Shown: piece after piece, positions 44,256-54,697 of the stretch
Layout: each line of letters opens with the position of its first letter
Numbering within the stretch: the stretch's first letter is position 1
Assembly (NCBI GenBank): GCA_014155875.1
Contig: JACEFZ010006280.1
Coordinates: 278,501 to 342,500, forward strand
Direction of reading: 5' to 3'
From: Cepaea nemoralis
Lineage: Eukaryota > Mollusca > Gastropoda > Stylommatophora > Helicidae
Length of the DNA: 64,000 bases
Made by a program: the position numbers and the translations under genes
The notes under the pieces: model-generated
Told to the model about the DNA's origin: nothing
The model's input: the letters and a program-made list of their open reading frames with translations, nothing else
Database searches by the model: none

Positions 44256-44468
44256 CTAGCTGACCCTGCCCGGCTTCGCCCAGTCACTGGTGGGGAGCAT
44301 CTCATTTAATTCATATAAGTAGTCATATAAGTTCTCGTTCCCGTTACCGACTGTCTGTCCGTCTGTCTGTCTGTCTGTCTGTCTGCCTGACCCGGCCCGG
44401 CATTGCCCAGCTCCTGGTGTGGAGCATCTAATTTAATTCATATAAGTAGTCATATAAGTTCCCGACTA

Positions 44469-44531
<63 letters not shown>

Positions 44532-44629
44532 GTCTGCCTGACCCTGTCCGGCTTCGCCCAGTCCCTGGTGGGAAGCATCTCATTTAATTCATATAAGTAG
44601 TCATATAAGTTCTCGTTCCCGTTACCGAC

Positions 44630-44686
<57 letters not shown>

Positions 44687-44778
44687 GACCCGGCCCGGCA
44701 TTGCCCAGCTCCTGGTGTGGAGCATCTCATTTAATTCATATAAGTAGTCATATAAGTTCCCGTTCCCGTTACCGACTA

Positions 44779-44857
<79 letters not shown>

Positions 44858-45494
44858 GTCTGCCTGACCCTGTCCGGCTTCGCCCAGTCCCTGGTGGGGA
44901 GCATCTCATTTAATTCACATAAGTAGTCATATAAGTTCTCATTAAATTCATACAACAAAAAAAGTAACTTAAAAGAATGTCCTTCCAGACACCATCCATT
45001 ATTTTTAATGAAAACGCTTGCTAATCACCTGCATGACTACAGTAACTTCTTAAGCAAATAAAGATGAGTTACAATGTTATGCATTGTGCATTATTTTTAT
45101 GAAAACTTTAAAAATGCCTTACAGTTTGTATCATTATTTATTATAACTCATATGCCGGTACATAACTATGGACACAGAGTTTATAAATCTTTGAAAACGA
45201 TGCCACAATATGACTATAAGTTATACAGAAAAGTTATGCCCCTTGAAATAACTTTTACGGAGTTAGGTCCCCTGAAATATATGAAATTATGATGAAAAAT
45301 GAAAAATGAAATAATACTGAGTAAGCAGGCGATTTCACACTAAAAAACTATGACAGTTGACAGCTCTGGACTGAAAGGAAGGCGTGTAGAAAATTTCATC
45401 TCAATCGGATGGGCCGTTCGCGAGCGCACAAAGGACATACATAGATACATAGATACAGACAGACATACGCTCCTTATTTATATATAAGATAAGA
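44256..45494 (+). mobile_element. CTAGCTGACCC...TATATATAAGATA repeat with internal A/B modules
   Basis: Starts CTAGCTGACCCTGCCCGGCT and ends CTTATTTATATATAAGATAA after AAATTTCATCTCAATCGGAT. The first 680 bases hold five modules beginning at 44261, 44388, 44537, 44686 and 44865, alternating type A (GGCTTCGCCCAGT) and type B (GGCATTGCCCAGC). The first four end in (CTGT)n of different length. No ORF; class unknown to me. Confidence 0.55.
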
Positions 45495-45542
45495 CTAAAA
45501 GTGGAAAATTAATGTGAGTAGAACAGTGGTGTAATATGAGTA

Positions 45543-45781
45543 GCCGGCTCCGTGGCTAAAGGTTTGCGAACGCGGTTCGTGAGTCGGGTACCAGGCGTTC
45601 GAAGCTCAGCTGCGACCGATTTGTACAGCAGACCGTGTCGCGTTGTGTTATAACGTGCTGGTATGGGAGCCGGTCGTTCAGAAAGCAATGGCAAACTACT
45701 GAACGTAACACCTGCCTAGTACATCAACAGCAGATGAAAAATGCTAGTGTTGACTGCAACGTCCCGTAAGGGATACGCAAC
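45543..45781 (+). mobile_element. tRNA-headed SINE (SINE-1)
   Basis: Head GCCGGCTCCGTGGCTAAAGG, then GGCGTTCGAAGCTC as box B, body stem GTTCAG (45676-45681)/CTGAAC (45699-45704), and the end GTCCCGTAAGGGATACGCAA. It lies within the 54-bp minisatellite. Confidence 0.85.
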
Positions 45782-45858
45782 AATTCTAGAACATTATACA
45801 ATATAAGAAGGCGACAAACAGTGGAAAATTAATGCGAGTAGAACATTATATGCAATAT

Positions 45859-47208
45859 CATTGGCACCTTGCCGTCTTCACATACGATAGTTTGTGCTTT
45901 AAAAAGGCATAATAACTTTTACCCATGGCGATAGCGAATGTGACTGATAAGGACAATTCGCGCTGTAAATGTTCGTTCACAGTGGGTGCATGTGAACACG
46001 TGGTCATTTCGACCATCATGCACCATCTTACGTCTCAAACGCTCGGTGTGTGACTTATCTGCAATAATGTTCTCCTTTGTCTTTATTCCATTTCTGATGT
46101 TTGATATCCATGCAACACGTTCAGCGGCGCCTTTCTCCCAATGTGCATTATCAATGCCTGTATCAATCATGTCCCGCTTACACACATCTTTGTATCGTAG
46201 TAGAGGCCGACCCTGAGATCTCTTACCCATCTGTAATTCACCAAAAAAGACGGTCCTTTGGTATTCTACCATCATCCATCCTCCTAAGATGTCCTATCCA
46301 TCTAAATCTACAAAGACTGAGCATGGAATAAACTTTCACACAACCTGGTCTTTCCAATACTTCAGTATTTGTGATTTTGTCTTGCCACTTAATACCAAGA
46401 ATTCTTCGCAGACACCGCATATGAAAGTTGTTTAAATGTTTCTCTTGGCGTTGAGTAAGTTGTCCAGGTTTCACTGCCATAAAGAAGAGTACTAAGGACA
46501 CAGGTTTGATAGACAAGGACTTTAGTTTTTGCAGTAAGATTCCTGTTCTCCCAGGCTCTTTTTCTTAAACTGTTCATTGCTGTTGCTGCCTTACCAATCC
46601 GGATGTTGATTTCCTGATCTAGGGATAATTTGCTATTTACCACTGATCCTAAATATGTAAAATGGTCTACCATCTCTAGTTCGGCGTGGTCAATAAAGAT
46701 TGATGGTACCCCATGTGCACCTTGTGACATAATCTGTGTCTTCTTTTTGCTAATTGTTAAACCAAATTCAGAACAAGCAGTGGAGAATGCAGATAGTAGA
46801 CATTGCAATTCTTCCTCAGAGTGGGTCGTAACTGCAGCATCATCTGCAAAAAGCAACTCGCTGATCAGTACCCTCCTAATTTTGGTCTTGGCCTTCAATC
46901 TCTGAGCATTGTAAAGGCCGCCATCTGAGCGTGAGTGAATGTATATACCACCATCCTGATCACGAAAGGCATATTTAAGTAGAAGAGAAAAGTATATTCC
47001 AAAGAGGGTGGGAGCTAGTACACAACCCTGCTTAACTCCACTCTTGATTTCAAATTCTTCAGAAGTTGCACCATCAAACTTGATTATACCCTTCATGCCT
47101 GTGTGGAACGATTCCACAATGGACAGAAGAGTTGGTGGGCAGCCAATCTTCTTTAGTCCCTTGAACAGACCCTCACTACTGACCAAATCAAATGTCTTTG
47201 TGAGGTCG
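45859..47208 (-). mobile_element. FADD-family LINE inserted in the minisatellite
   Basis: 1.35 kb, 5' truncated at motif A, bounded by ATATGCAATAT at 45848-45858 and 47209-47219. The 275-codon block 47216-46389 reads (from the second residue onward inside the element) HIDLTKTFDLVSSEGLF, KSGVKQGCVLAPTLFGIYFS, ELLFADDAAVTTHSEEEL and VLSTLLYGSETWT. After one frameshift near 46450, RILGIKWQDKITNTEVLERP runs on to the C2H2 finger (CTHCERTFTAR..SHIRYRH). The 3' UTR hairpin has one mismatch. Confidence 0.85.
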
Positions 47209-47475
47209 ATATGCAATATAAGAAGGCGACAAACAGTGGAAAGTTAATGTGAGTAGAACATTATATACAATATAAGAAGGCTACAAGCAATGGAAAGTTA
47301 ATGCGAGTAGAACATTTTATACAACATAAGAAGGCGACAAACAATGGAAAGTTAATGTGAGTAGAACATTATATACAATATAAATATAAGAAGGCGACAA
47401 ACAATGGAAAGTTAATGTGAGTAGAAAATTAAATGCAATATAAGAAGGCGACACATAGTTTCCTTTAGTCACGCA

Positions 47476-47625
47476 TTGAGACGAGAGGCATCGTAAAATA
47501 TCCTGACAACTAAACAGATGGTGATAGAAGAAGCAGAGGCAGAATTGAAGAAAAAAAAAAACACTTATGGGTTACACCCGTGTGCTGTGATGTTGATCCA
47601 TCGACTAAACTAAACTAAACTAAAT
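47476..47625 (+). mobile_element. LINE remnant then short 3' end with (TAAAC)n tail
   Basis: 47440-47545 continues the 60-kb-type ORF2 (GAAGAAGCAGAGGCAGAATTG) downstream of the minisatellite. 47555-47625 carries the short-end family block CACTTATGGGTTACACCCGT..TGTGATGTTGATCC and a (TAAAC)n tail. Confidence 0.5.
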
Positions 47626-47627
47626 TG

Positions 47628-47880
47628 ATGTGATATAGAAGAATAGGGTGATATATAGAAGAATTAGATGAGATATGGAAGAATTTATGCGATACAGAAG
47701 AAAAGGCAGAGATATAGAAGAATTAGATGAGATATGGAAGAATTGCTGTGATATAGAAGAAAAGAATGAGATATAGAAGAATAGGGTGAGATACAGAAGA
47801 ATTTGATAGGATATAGAAGAATATGATAAAGTATAGAAGACTTGGATGAGGTATAAAAGAATTTGGTCAGATATAGAAGA
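47628..47880. repeat. About 20-bp imperfect minisatellite (GATATAGAAGAAT)
   Basis: Around 12 units of GATATAGAAGAATTRGRTGA with substitutions. It runs directly into the RTE-like copy that starts at 47881. Confidence 0.85.
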
Positions 47881-48312
47881 TAGCCTTTTGCAAGATGTAA
47901 AACATACTGACCAATAAAAAGATGTCATTTGAACCGAGAACAAAAGAGTGCTCAGGTGCTATATAGAACCTGTACTTTTGTGTGGATGTGAAGCGTGGCC
48001 AATTAACAGACAAGCTGAAAAACAACTGATGGCTGTGGAAATGTGGTTTCGGAGGAAAATGCAAAGAATACCATGGACAGACAGAAAAACCAAAGACAAA
48101 TTCCTACAAGAAACAAATGAAAATCGTAAACTGATCAGAGAAATTAGGCGTAGACAGTCACAATTTTTGGTCACGCTATGAGAAGAAATGAAGTGGAGAA
48201 TTTGGTGACAGCTGGCAAGATCGAGGGGAAGAGAACCCACGACTCTGGTGATCGAGTGAGATGGCGAAACATGATCACCCACGCTTACCGGCCTGGCACA
48301 TGATGAATGAAT
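47881..48312 (+). mobile_element. RTE-like LINE 3' end with (GAAT) tail
   Basis: Begins CCTTTTGCAAGATGTAAAAC (the FCKMKN region) and reads LRCYIEPVLLCGCEAWPINR, RKMQRIPWTDRKTKDKFL. After a frameshift an internal deletion removes the YLDGLA region, so GAGAACCCACGACTCTGG joins upstream and downstream parts. Terminus CGGCCTGGCACATGATGAAT. Confidence 0.75.
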
Positions 48313-48414
48313 ATAAGAATTCATGTGAAAGTGATAAATACCTCTCTAAGATCACAGTCCAGAAATATACTAAGAATTTAATGTCTGTCGTAATTTTTCG
48401 AACTGTTACTTCAG

Positions 48415-48495
48415 GCAGGAATCTTGCAGATAATTGCTTCCTCTTCTGGACTCTTCGATTATTCATGTGAAATTAACGAGACGAACGAAGAATCT
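48415..48495 (+). CDS. Candidate host exon X1 (extracellular juxtamembrane)
   Basis: Acceptor-like GAACTGTTACTTCAG, open codons AGILQIIASSSGLFDYSCEI then NETNEES, and a donor-like TCT|GTAAAT; it ends in phase 0. NET is a potential N-glycosylation site. The frame stays open to 48621 if not spliced. It is phase-compatible with the membrane-spanning segment at 48729. Low-copy DNA. No family recognised. Confidence 0.35.
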
Positions 48496-48728
48496 GTAAA
48501 TCGGGTGTTAGACTTGCTCATGACTCCATACTCCAGTTTACCATCAGTGTACGCTCTGATGATCAGCCTGGCTGACTGGCCAGGAAACAGGGGAAGAACA
48601 GAGTTATTGAATTGTTACTGAAATCAGTCAACGATACTAACAGCACAATCAATCACCGAAGTCAATGAAAACACTCCGTTATTCTTTCTAGTATCTGAAA
48701 CGAATGGAATGATCGTATTTGTCTTCAG

Positions 48729-48854
48729 GTGATTGTTTTGTTCTTACAATCCACTATCCTCGTCATCATCATCAGCATTGCCATTATCTTCTACTGTTGC
48801 CGTCACAAGCAAGGAGGAATAGTTGGCATTCAAGGGCCCGAATGGCGATATTAG
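48729..48854 (+). CDS. Candidate host exon X2, single transmembrane segment
   Basis: After TATTTGTCTTCAG (good acceptor) the frame reads VIVLFLQSTILVIIISIAII then FYCCRHKQGGIVG and a stop. That is about 22 hydrophobic residues followed by Cys-Cys and basic residues, the classic stop-transfer arrangement of a type I membrane protein with a short 19-residue tail. An unspliced read-through upstream meets a stop at 48690, which supports the acceptor. The downstream link to 50152 is not phase-compatible through any good donor. Confidence 0.4.
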   Translation: MIVLFLQSTILVIIISIAIIFYCCRHKQGGIVGIQGPEWRY

Positions 48855-49129
48855 ATAGAGTCACGCTTTTCTGTCAATGCACTCCATTATTCTTGAGAAA
48901 TGGTACAAGAACGAATACATGTCCTACATGTTCGCTGCGCCTGTCGTAGGTGCATTAAATACATCCGAATATTCAAAACACGAATGGTGCCAGCGGGTCC
49001 TTTCTGTAACAAGATATCTGTTCCTTGTACTGTGAGAATATCAACTGTGTATGAGGTATATCGGGAATGATAGTTAAAAAACAGAGTATTTGTTAAATAT
49101 ACTTTGTGCTGACGATACATTCACCATCA

Positions 49130-49440
49130 TCATGTGGCATGCCAATAAGCGTAGTCGATCACGTTTGGCCATCTCCATAATCACCAGAGTCGTGGATCAG
49201 CTCTGTCTTCTTGTCTCGACCATGCCATGTGATCAAGTCATCCAGATATTTACCTCTCTGCCCTCCCGTTGTTCTTTTCCCCCTCAATCTTGCCAGTTGT
49301 CACATTATTCTCTAGTTTATTTCTTCTCTTAATGTGCTCACAACATTTTTACCAGTCTACGTCTAATTTCTCTAATTCGTTTACGGTTTTCATTTGCTAC
49401 TTGAAGGACTTGCTCATTTATTTTTCTGCCAATATAACAG
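49130..49440 (-). mobile_element. RTE-like LINE 3' end
   Basis: Minus strand from the terminus (CTTATTGGCATGCCACATGATGATGG) upward through CATGGCATGGTCGAGACAAG-like and TTAGACGTAGACTGG codons. All frames are broken. Its 5' edge joins two units of the 38-bp minisatellite. Confidence 0.65.
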
Positions 49441-49499
49441 TCTCGAATTATGAAAGTATACATGGACAATATACTAGTCGCTAGTTATGGAACTATACA

Positions 49500-50140
49500 T
49501 GGTGTGACATCAATCATGTCAAAACCCCCTGCGGCATTCAGAATCCCAACCAAATCTAGCTATTTGATTTCTGCGGCAATACAGAAATGTACGTAGGCTG
49601 ACTAAAATTAGCACGGAACTTGGAGCACGATTTGAAATTTCTGGGCAGTTGGCAGTGATTCTTTCCAGTAGATGGACGAGTGGTGATTTCAGGGATGTGA
49701 TGTAGTTAATTTTCTTTTCCCCAGTGATAGTGGTAAGGCGACGAACATAATAGAAAGGATATAAATTATGAGCAAGGTTTTCTTTGTGATGAGAGAAGTA
49801 GGAGTAGATCTAGAGAATTAATAAGAAGATATGGGTGATTCTTGTCATGACTCCGAAAATATTGAATGGATTTCGTTCTTGGTCAGTTCATGTACTTATG
49901 AAAGATACGCTTCTCATTCATTATTTATTCAGAGCCTTTATGTGTATCTTGAGAGTAGGAAAAGAACTATCGTGATGCTCTTTTGAAATACCACTTATAT
50001 TCTGGCTATGGATGATCCTGTTCTGAAATATCGCTTATGTTATGTTTATGAATGATACTTCTCTAAATTATCCTTATGATCTCTGTATATGTGAATTAAT
50101 GTATAAATATGTGACTTCCATATGAGGTAATATCATGTAG
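49500..50140. other. Unassigned DNA
   Basis: No recognised element or trusted exon. Confidence 0.3.
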
Positions 50141-50151
50141 GTATCTTCCAG

Positions 50152-50281
50152 GAAGAAAGGAAGAATTGACAAGGCTGTGTGCTTGTATCATTCAACTGAT
50201 GGACACCCAGACAACGTGGCGACTTGGAAAAGGAGAATGTTAGCCTGCATAGCTCAGGACGGAAGAAGAAATTTCTTGTCG
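50152..50281 (+). CDS. Candidate host exon X3
   Basis: Acceptor-like GTAGGTATCTTCCAG, then KKGRIDKAVCLYHSTDGHPD and NVATWKRRMLACIAQDGRRN and FLS, then a donor-like TCG|GTATGC. The composition (mixed charged and Cys/Trp residues, no low complexity) looks like real protein. It ends in phase 0 and joins X4 without a frame break. The start of a SEFIR fold (a Val-Cys-Leu-Tyr strand, then a loop with Asp and His) is conceivable but weak. Confidence 0.35.
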
Positions 50282-50439
50282 GTATGCGGTATCCATCATG
50301 ATGTTTATGTAAGAGCATCCTACACGTAACAGGGTCTGGCATAGCCAGTCTGTGCCTGTGTAATGATCCCTTATCCCTTCCTTTTTTTTCTCCCCCTTCC
50401 CACGGATCTTATGTGAGATGATATGTGTTTTTGGTCCAG

Positions 50440-50550
50440 GGATGGAGTATGTTTCTGAACGAGGAGTATCTTCATCAGAAGGGTCAAAAGTTCCCAGAGA
50501 GGGACGACGTATTGAGCCTTTCTAAAGCAGGAAGCGCAAAGTTCAGTTGA
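50440..50550 (+). CDS. Candidate host exon X4 (terminal)
   Basis: Acceptor-like GTGTTTTTGGTCCAG; codons GWSMFLNEEYLHQKGQKFPE then RDDVLSLSKAGSAKFS and a stop. With X3 it makes a 79-residue open product across a 158-base intron. An alternative donor within GACGAC|GTATTG would avoid the stop. No family recognised by itself. Confidence 0.3.
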   Translation, partial: GWSMFLNEEYLHQKGQKFPERDDVLSLSKAGSAKFS

Positions 50551-50714
50551 ACAACAGTGAGCCGTGCAAATTGAAAGTCACCCCCAGCCGCAAAGAACAC
50601 AGCCAAGTACAATATTGATTCATCTCCAACATGCTATAGCCAATAACAACAATAATAAAAACCATAGTAGTTATTTCTCGTGTGATATCACGAACAATTT
50701 AACTTATATTTCAG

Positions 50715-50905
50715 GAGAACCCAATGATTTTGTTTGATTATCCTGAGAGACCCCAAGGATTTTTGTTAGATTATCCTGTGAGAACCCAAGGATTTTTGTT
50801 AGAATATCCTGTGAGAACCCAAGGATTTTTGTTAGATTATCCTGTGAGAACCCACGGACTTTTGTTAGATTATTCTGTGAGAAACTCAATGACTTTTGTT
50901 AGATT
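50715..50905 (+). repeat. 33-bp tandem repeat, about 6 copies
   Basis: Unit GATTATCCTGTGAGAACCCA then AGGATTTTTGTTA. The period is divisible by three and the array is open on both strands; the plus strand spells an 11-residue RTQGFLLDYPV repeat. It follows an acceptor-like TTATATTTCAG. Whether it is translated is unknown. Confidence 0.85.
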
Positions 50906-51250
50906 ATTTTATAAGAGCTCAAGGACTATTTAGATAAATGTGTGTGTGTGTGGTGATACCAAGTGACATTTTAGTATCTGCTGTGAATTTAAAGACCTTC
51001 ACATGTAATAGTTTTGAGGATCCAGAGACATTCGGATTACTTAGATGTGATTGGTCTTGGATTTAATATGCCATTTATGATTTTTGAGTTGTGTATTACC
51101 ATATACCACTCGAACAAACAACCCCCCCCCCCCCCACCCCGTTATCCAATTATACTGTTATAGTGTATAACAACGAGTTGGTTGATTTTCGTGTTGGTTT
51201 TGTGCGTTAGTTTAGAAGATTATATTCTTTACAACATCTGAGTAGATCAG

Positions 51251-51391
51251 AATGTGGCGGAAAAGTTACACGCAGTCAAATTTCCCCGAGTGAGCTTCCT
51301 CTTCTTTGCCTGCGGTGACGTTCCTGTGCTCTGCTGGCCCTCTATTGGGAAAATTGAACTTCACGAGCCAGTTCTGGCTGGTTTTCTTATG
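51251..51391 (+). CDS. Candidate host exon X5, SEFIR-like motif
   Basis: After CTGAGTAGATCAG the frame reads NVAEKLHAVKFPRVSFLFFA then CGDVPVLCWPSIGKIELHEP and VLAGFLM, with a donor-like ATG|GTAGTG. The stretch AEKL..VSFLFFACGDVPVL resembles the late SEFIR region of IL-17 receptors, where a hydrophobic strand precedes C(D/E)GDVP. The resemblance is short and from memory of the family, so function is inference. The acceptor has a weak pyrimidine tract. Confidence 0.35.
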
Positions 51392-51439
51392 GTAGTGGGC
51401 TACTGGGATGTGGGTATTCTTCACGCTCTTCTTCATAAA

Positions 51440-51720
51440 ACATACCACACATGGACAATATGATAGTCGCTAGTTATGAAACTATACATGGACAATATAA
51501 TAGTCGCGAGTTATGGAACCTATATATGGACAATATAATAGTCGCGAGTTATGGAACCAATACATGGACAATATAATAGTCGCAAGTTACAGAACCTATA
51601 CATAGACAATATAATAGTCGCGAGTTATGGAACCTATACATAGACAATATAATAGTCGCGAGTTATGGAACCTATACATAGACAATATAATAGTCGCGAG
51701 TTATGGAACCTGTACATGGA
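51440..51720. repeat. 38-bp minisatellite, 7 copies
   Basis: Unit TATGGAACCTATACATGGAC then AATATAATAGTCGCGAGT, starting at 51474, 51512, 51550, 51588, 51626, 51664 and 51702. The last unit passes into RTE-like coding DNA (GTACATGGACAAGAAGCAGG). Two more units stand at 49440-49500 next to another RTE-like fragment. Confidence 0.9.
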
Positions 51721-52400
51721 CAAGAAGCAGGCAAGCTGAGAAACATCCAATGGCGGTGGAAATGTGGTTCCTGAGGCAAAGAATACCATTGATGAAAAGA
51801 ACAACCAATGAGTAATCCTTAGAATAAACAAATGAGAACAGTAAATTAATTCGATAAATTAAGCGTAGAAAGTCAGGATTTTTTTTTAGCATGTTATGAG
51901 TAGAAATATACTTGAAACTTGTAAGACAATTGGCAAGACTGATGGAAAGAGAACACAAGGAAGGCATAGAGATAAATATCTGAAATTCTTAATATATAAT
52001 AATATGTAATCGATACAAGAATACATACTTGATCCGAGACTCTGGTGATTGTTTGGAGAGAACATTAATGGAGGGATATATGCCTGGGAAGAGAGGAAGA
52101 GGAAGGTCAAATAGAAGATGGATGCAGGATGTGGCGGATGATCTCCAGATGTGTGTATCGGACGCGGGACATCATGCTTATGATCGAGAGGTTTTCCGGA
52201 AGGTTGTTATGGGAGCGAGGTTCTGCAAAGGACATGCTACTGAATGAATGAATGAATGAATGAATGAATGAATGAATGAATGAATGAATGAATCGATACA
52301 AGAATACATACTTGATCCAAGACTCTGGTGATGGGGTGATATGGCGAACCATAACTTCTTACACTTATCGGCATGACACTTGATGATGATTGTGATAATA
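51721..52400 (+). mobile_element. RTE-like LINE 3' end, interrupted by another LINE
   Basis: CAGGCAAGCTGAGAAACATC, TCCTGAGGCAAAGAATACCA, TTAAGCGTAGAAAGTCAGGA, then at 52008 the target sequence that is duplicated around the 52050-52290 insertion. It resumes at 52333 and ends TTATCGGCATGACACTTGAT with a GATGAT tail. Badly decayed. Confidence 0.7.
52050..52290 (+). mobile_element. LINE 3'-end insertion with 42-bp target duplication and (TGAA)n tail
   Basis: 241 bases. Flanks 52008-52049 and 52291-52332 are the same 42 bases with one mismatch. Coding remnant: LERTLMEGYMPGKRGRGRSN, RRWMQDVADDLQMC, VFRKVVMGARFCKGHATE, stop, then about eleven GAAT units. Same family as 7725-7900. Long duplications like this also flank the LINE at 60312. 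Confidence 0.85.
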
Positions 52401-52649
52401 GTCGTACCGAGAATGTAACCAGATTCCTTCCGGCAACATAACCAATCCTATTCCAAGTTATAGGTAATTTTTAACATTGTGAAAATCTACCCTGACAGTA
52501 GTTCTCTACCTATTATGTACGATCTCCATTTGCCGAGGGACACTTGACATTCAACAAAACGTCCATAGGAGACAAGGCATCAAATCTCTTATCCACAGAG
52601 ACCTCATCCTGTTTCCCTGTAAAAGCTACAATGTTAAGGGAGCCTTCAA

Positions 52650-53960
<1,311 letters not shown>

Positions 53961-53964
53961 CTAT

Positions 53965-54590
53965 TGAGCTAGTAAACGAAGCGAACATCCAAGTAGCATT
54001 GTGGATAGCCGTGGACTGAAACACTAATGGATAGTTTCATATTGCCACGAAGATTCTCCCAGAATCCAATGAATCAATCATACCTTCTCCTCTTATTTTG
54101 TGAGGAGTAGATGTGAACACTAATGGATTGTTCCACAGTGCGATGGAAATATTCTTGTGTCTAATCAATCAATATTATCGCCTGCCCTGCCCAGTTCATG
54201 TAGTTTATCAGTGTTGCCGCTTCGCCAGAATATCTTTCCTTTACTTAATGACCTAGCTCGCTCTTTTATTTGTTGTTAATGAGATATTATTTATTAATGG
54301 TGTTTTGCTAGATCAATTATGACGTGTTTTTTTTTCATATATAGATACAGCTAGAAGTCAGATAAGGGTATGTTTTGTCTAAGTATTTCTACAAACTATA
54401 TAGCGAAATTAAAATAATAGATAAAAGAGAAATACGAGTTGGAGGTTATAATACGAGTATAACCAGTATGTGTTACCTAGAAAATAAGGTATTAATGTGC
54501 AAGATATCTGCAGCAACTGGTGAATATTGCAGTAATATAGTGCGTAAACATTGATTTTTCTAGAATATGAAGTAAACAGAATTTTTTTGT
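53965..54590. other. Unassigned DNA
   Basis: Two short similar stretches with ACTAATGGAT..TTCCACAGTG. No gene seen. Confidence 0.3.
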
Positions 54591-54697
54591 TTAATGTGAT
54601 CTTACAATAGAAGGACAGATGCTTAGCCAAGTCAATAAATTTACATATTTAGGGACAATCATGGCAACATATAGAGGTTGCGTGAATATGATAAATA

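Larger units (their letters stand above)
44215..47475 (+). repeat. 54-bp LINE-derived minisatellite, split by three insertions
   Basis: Unit: GTTAATGTGAGTAGAACATT, ATATACAATATAAGAAGGCG, then ACAAACAGTGGAAA. Clean tandem units start at 47243, 47297, 47351 and 47411; single units or parts remain near 44227, 45500 and 45785-45858. The unit matches ORF2 of the LINE at 60312 around 62829-62880 (CTAATGAAACTAGAACATTA..ATAAGACAGAGACAAACA). After the last unit the LINE continues in order (TTTCCTTTAGTCACGCATTG). Confidence 0.75.
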
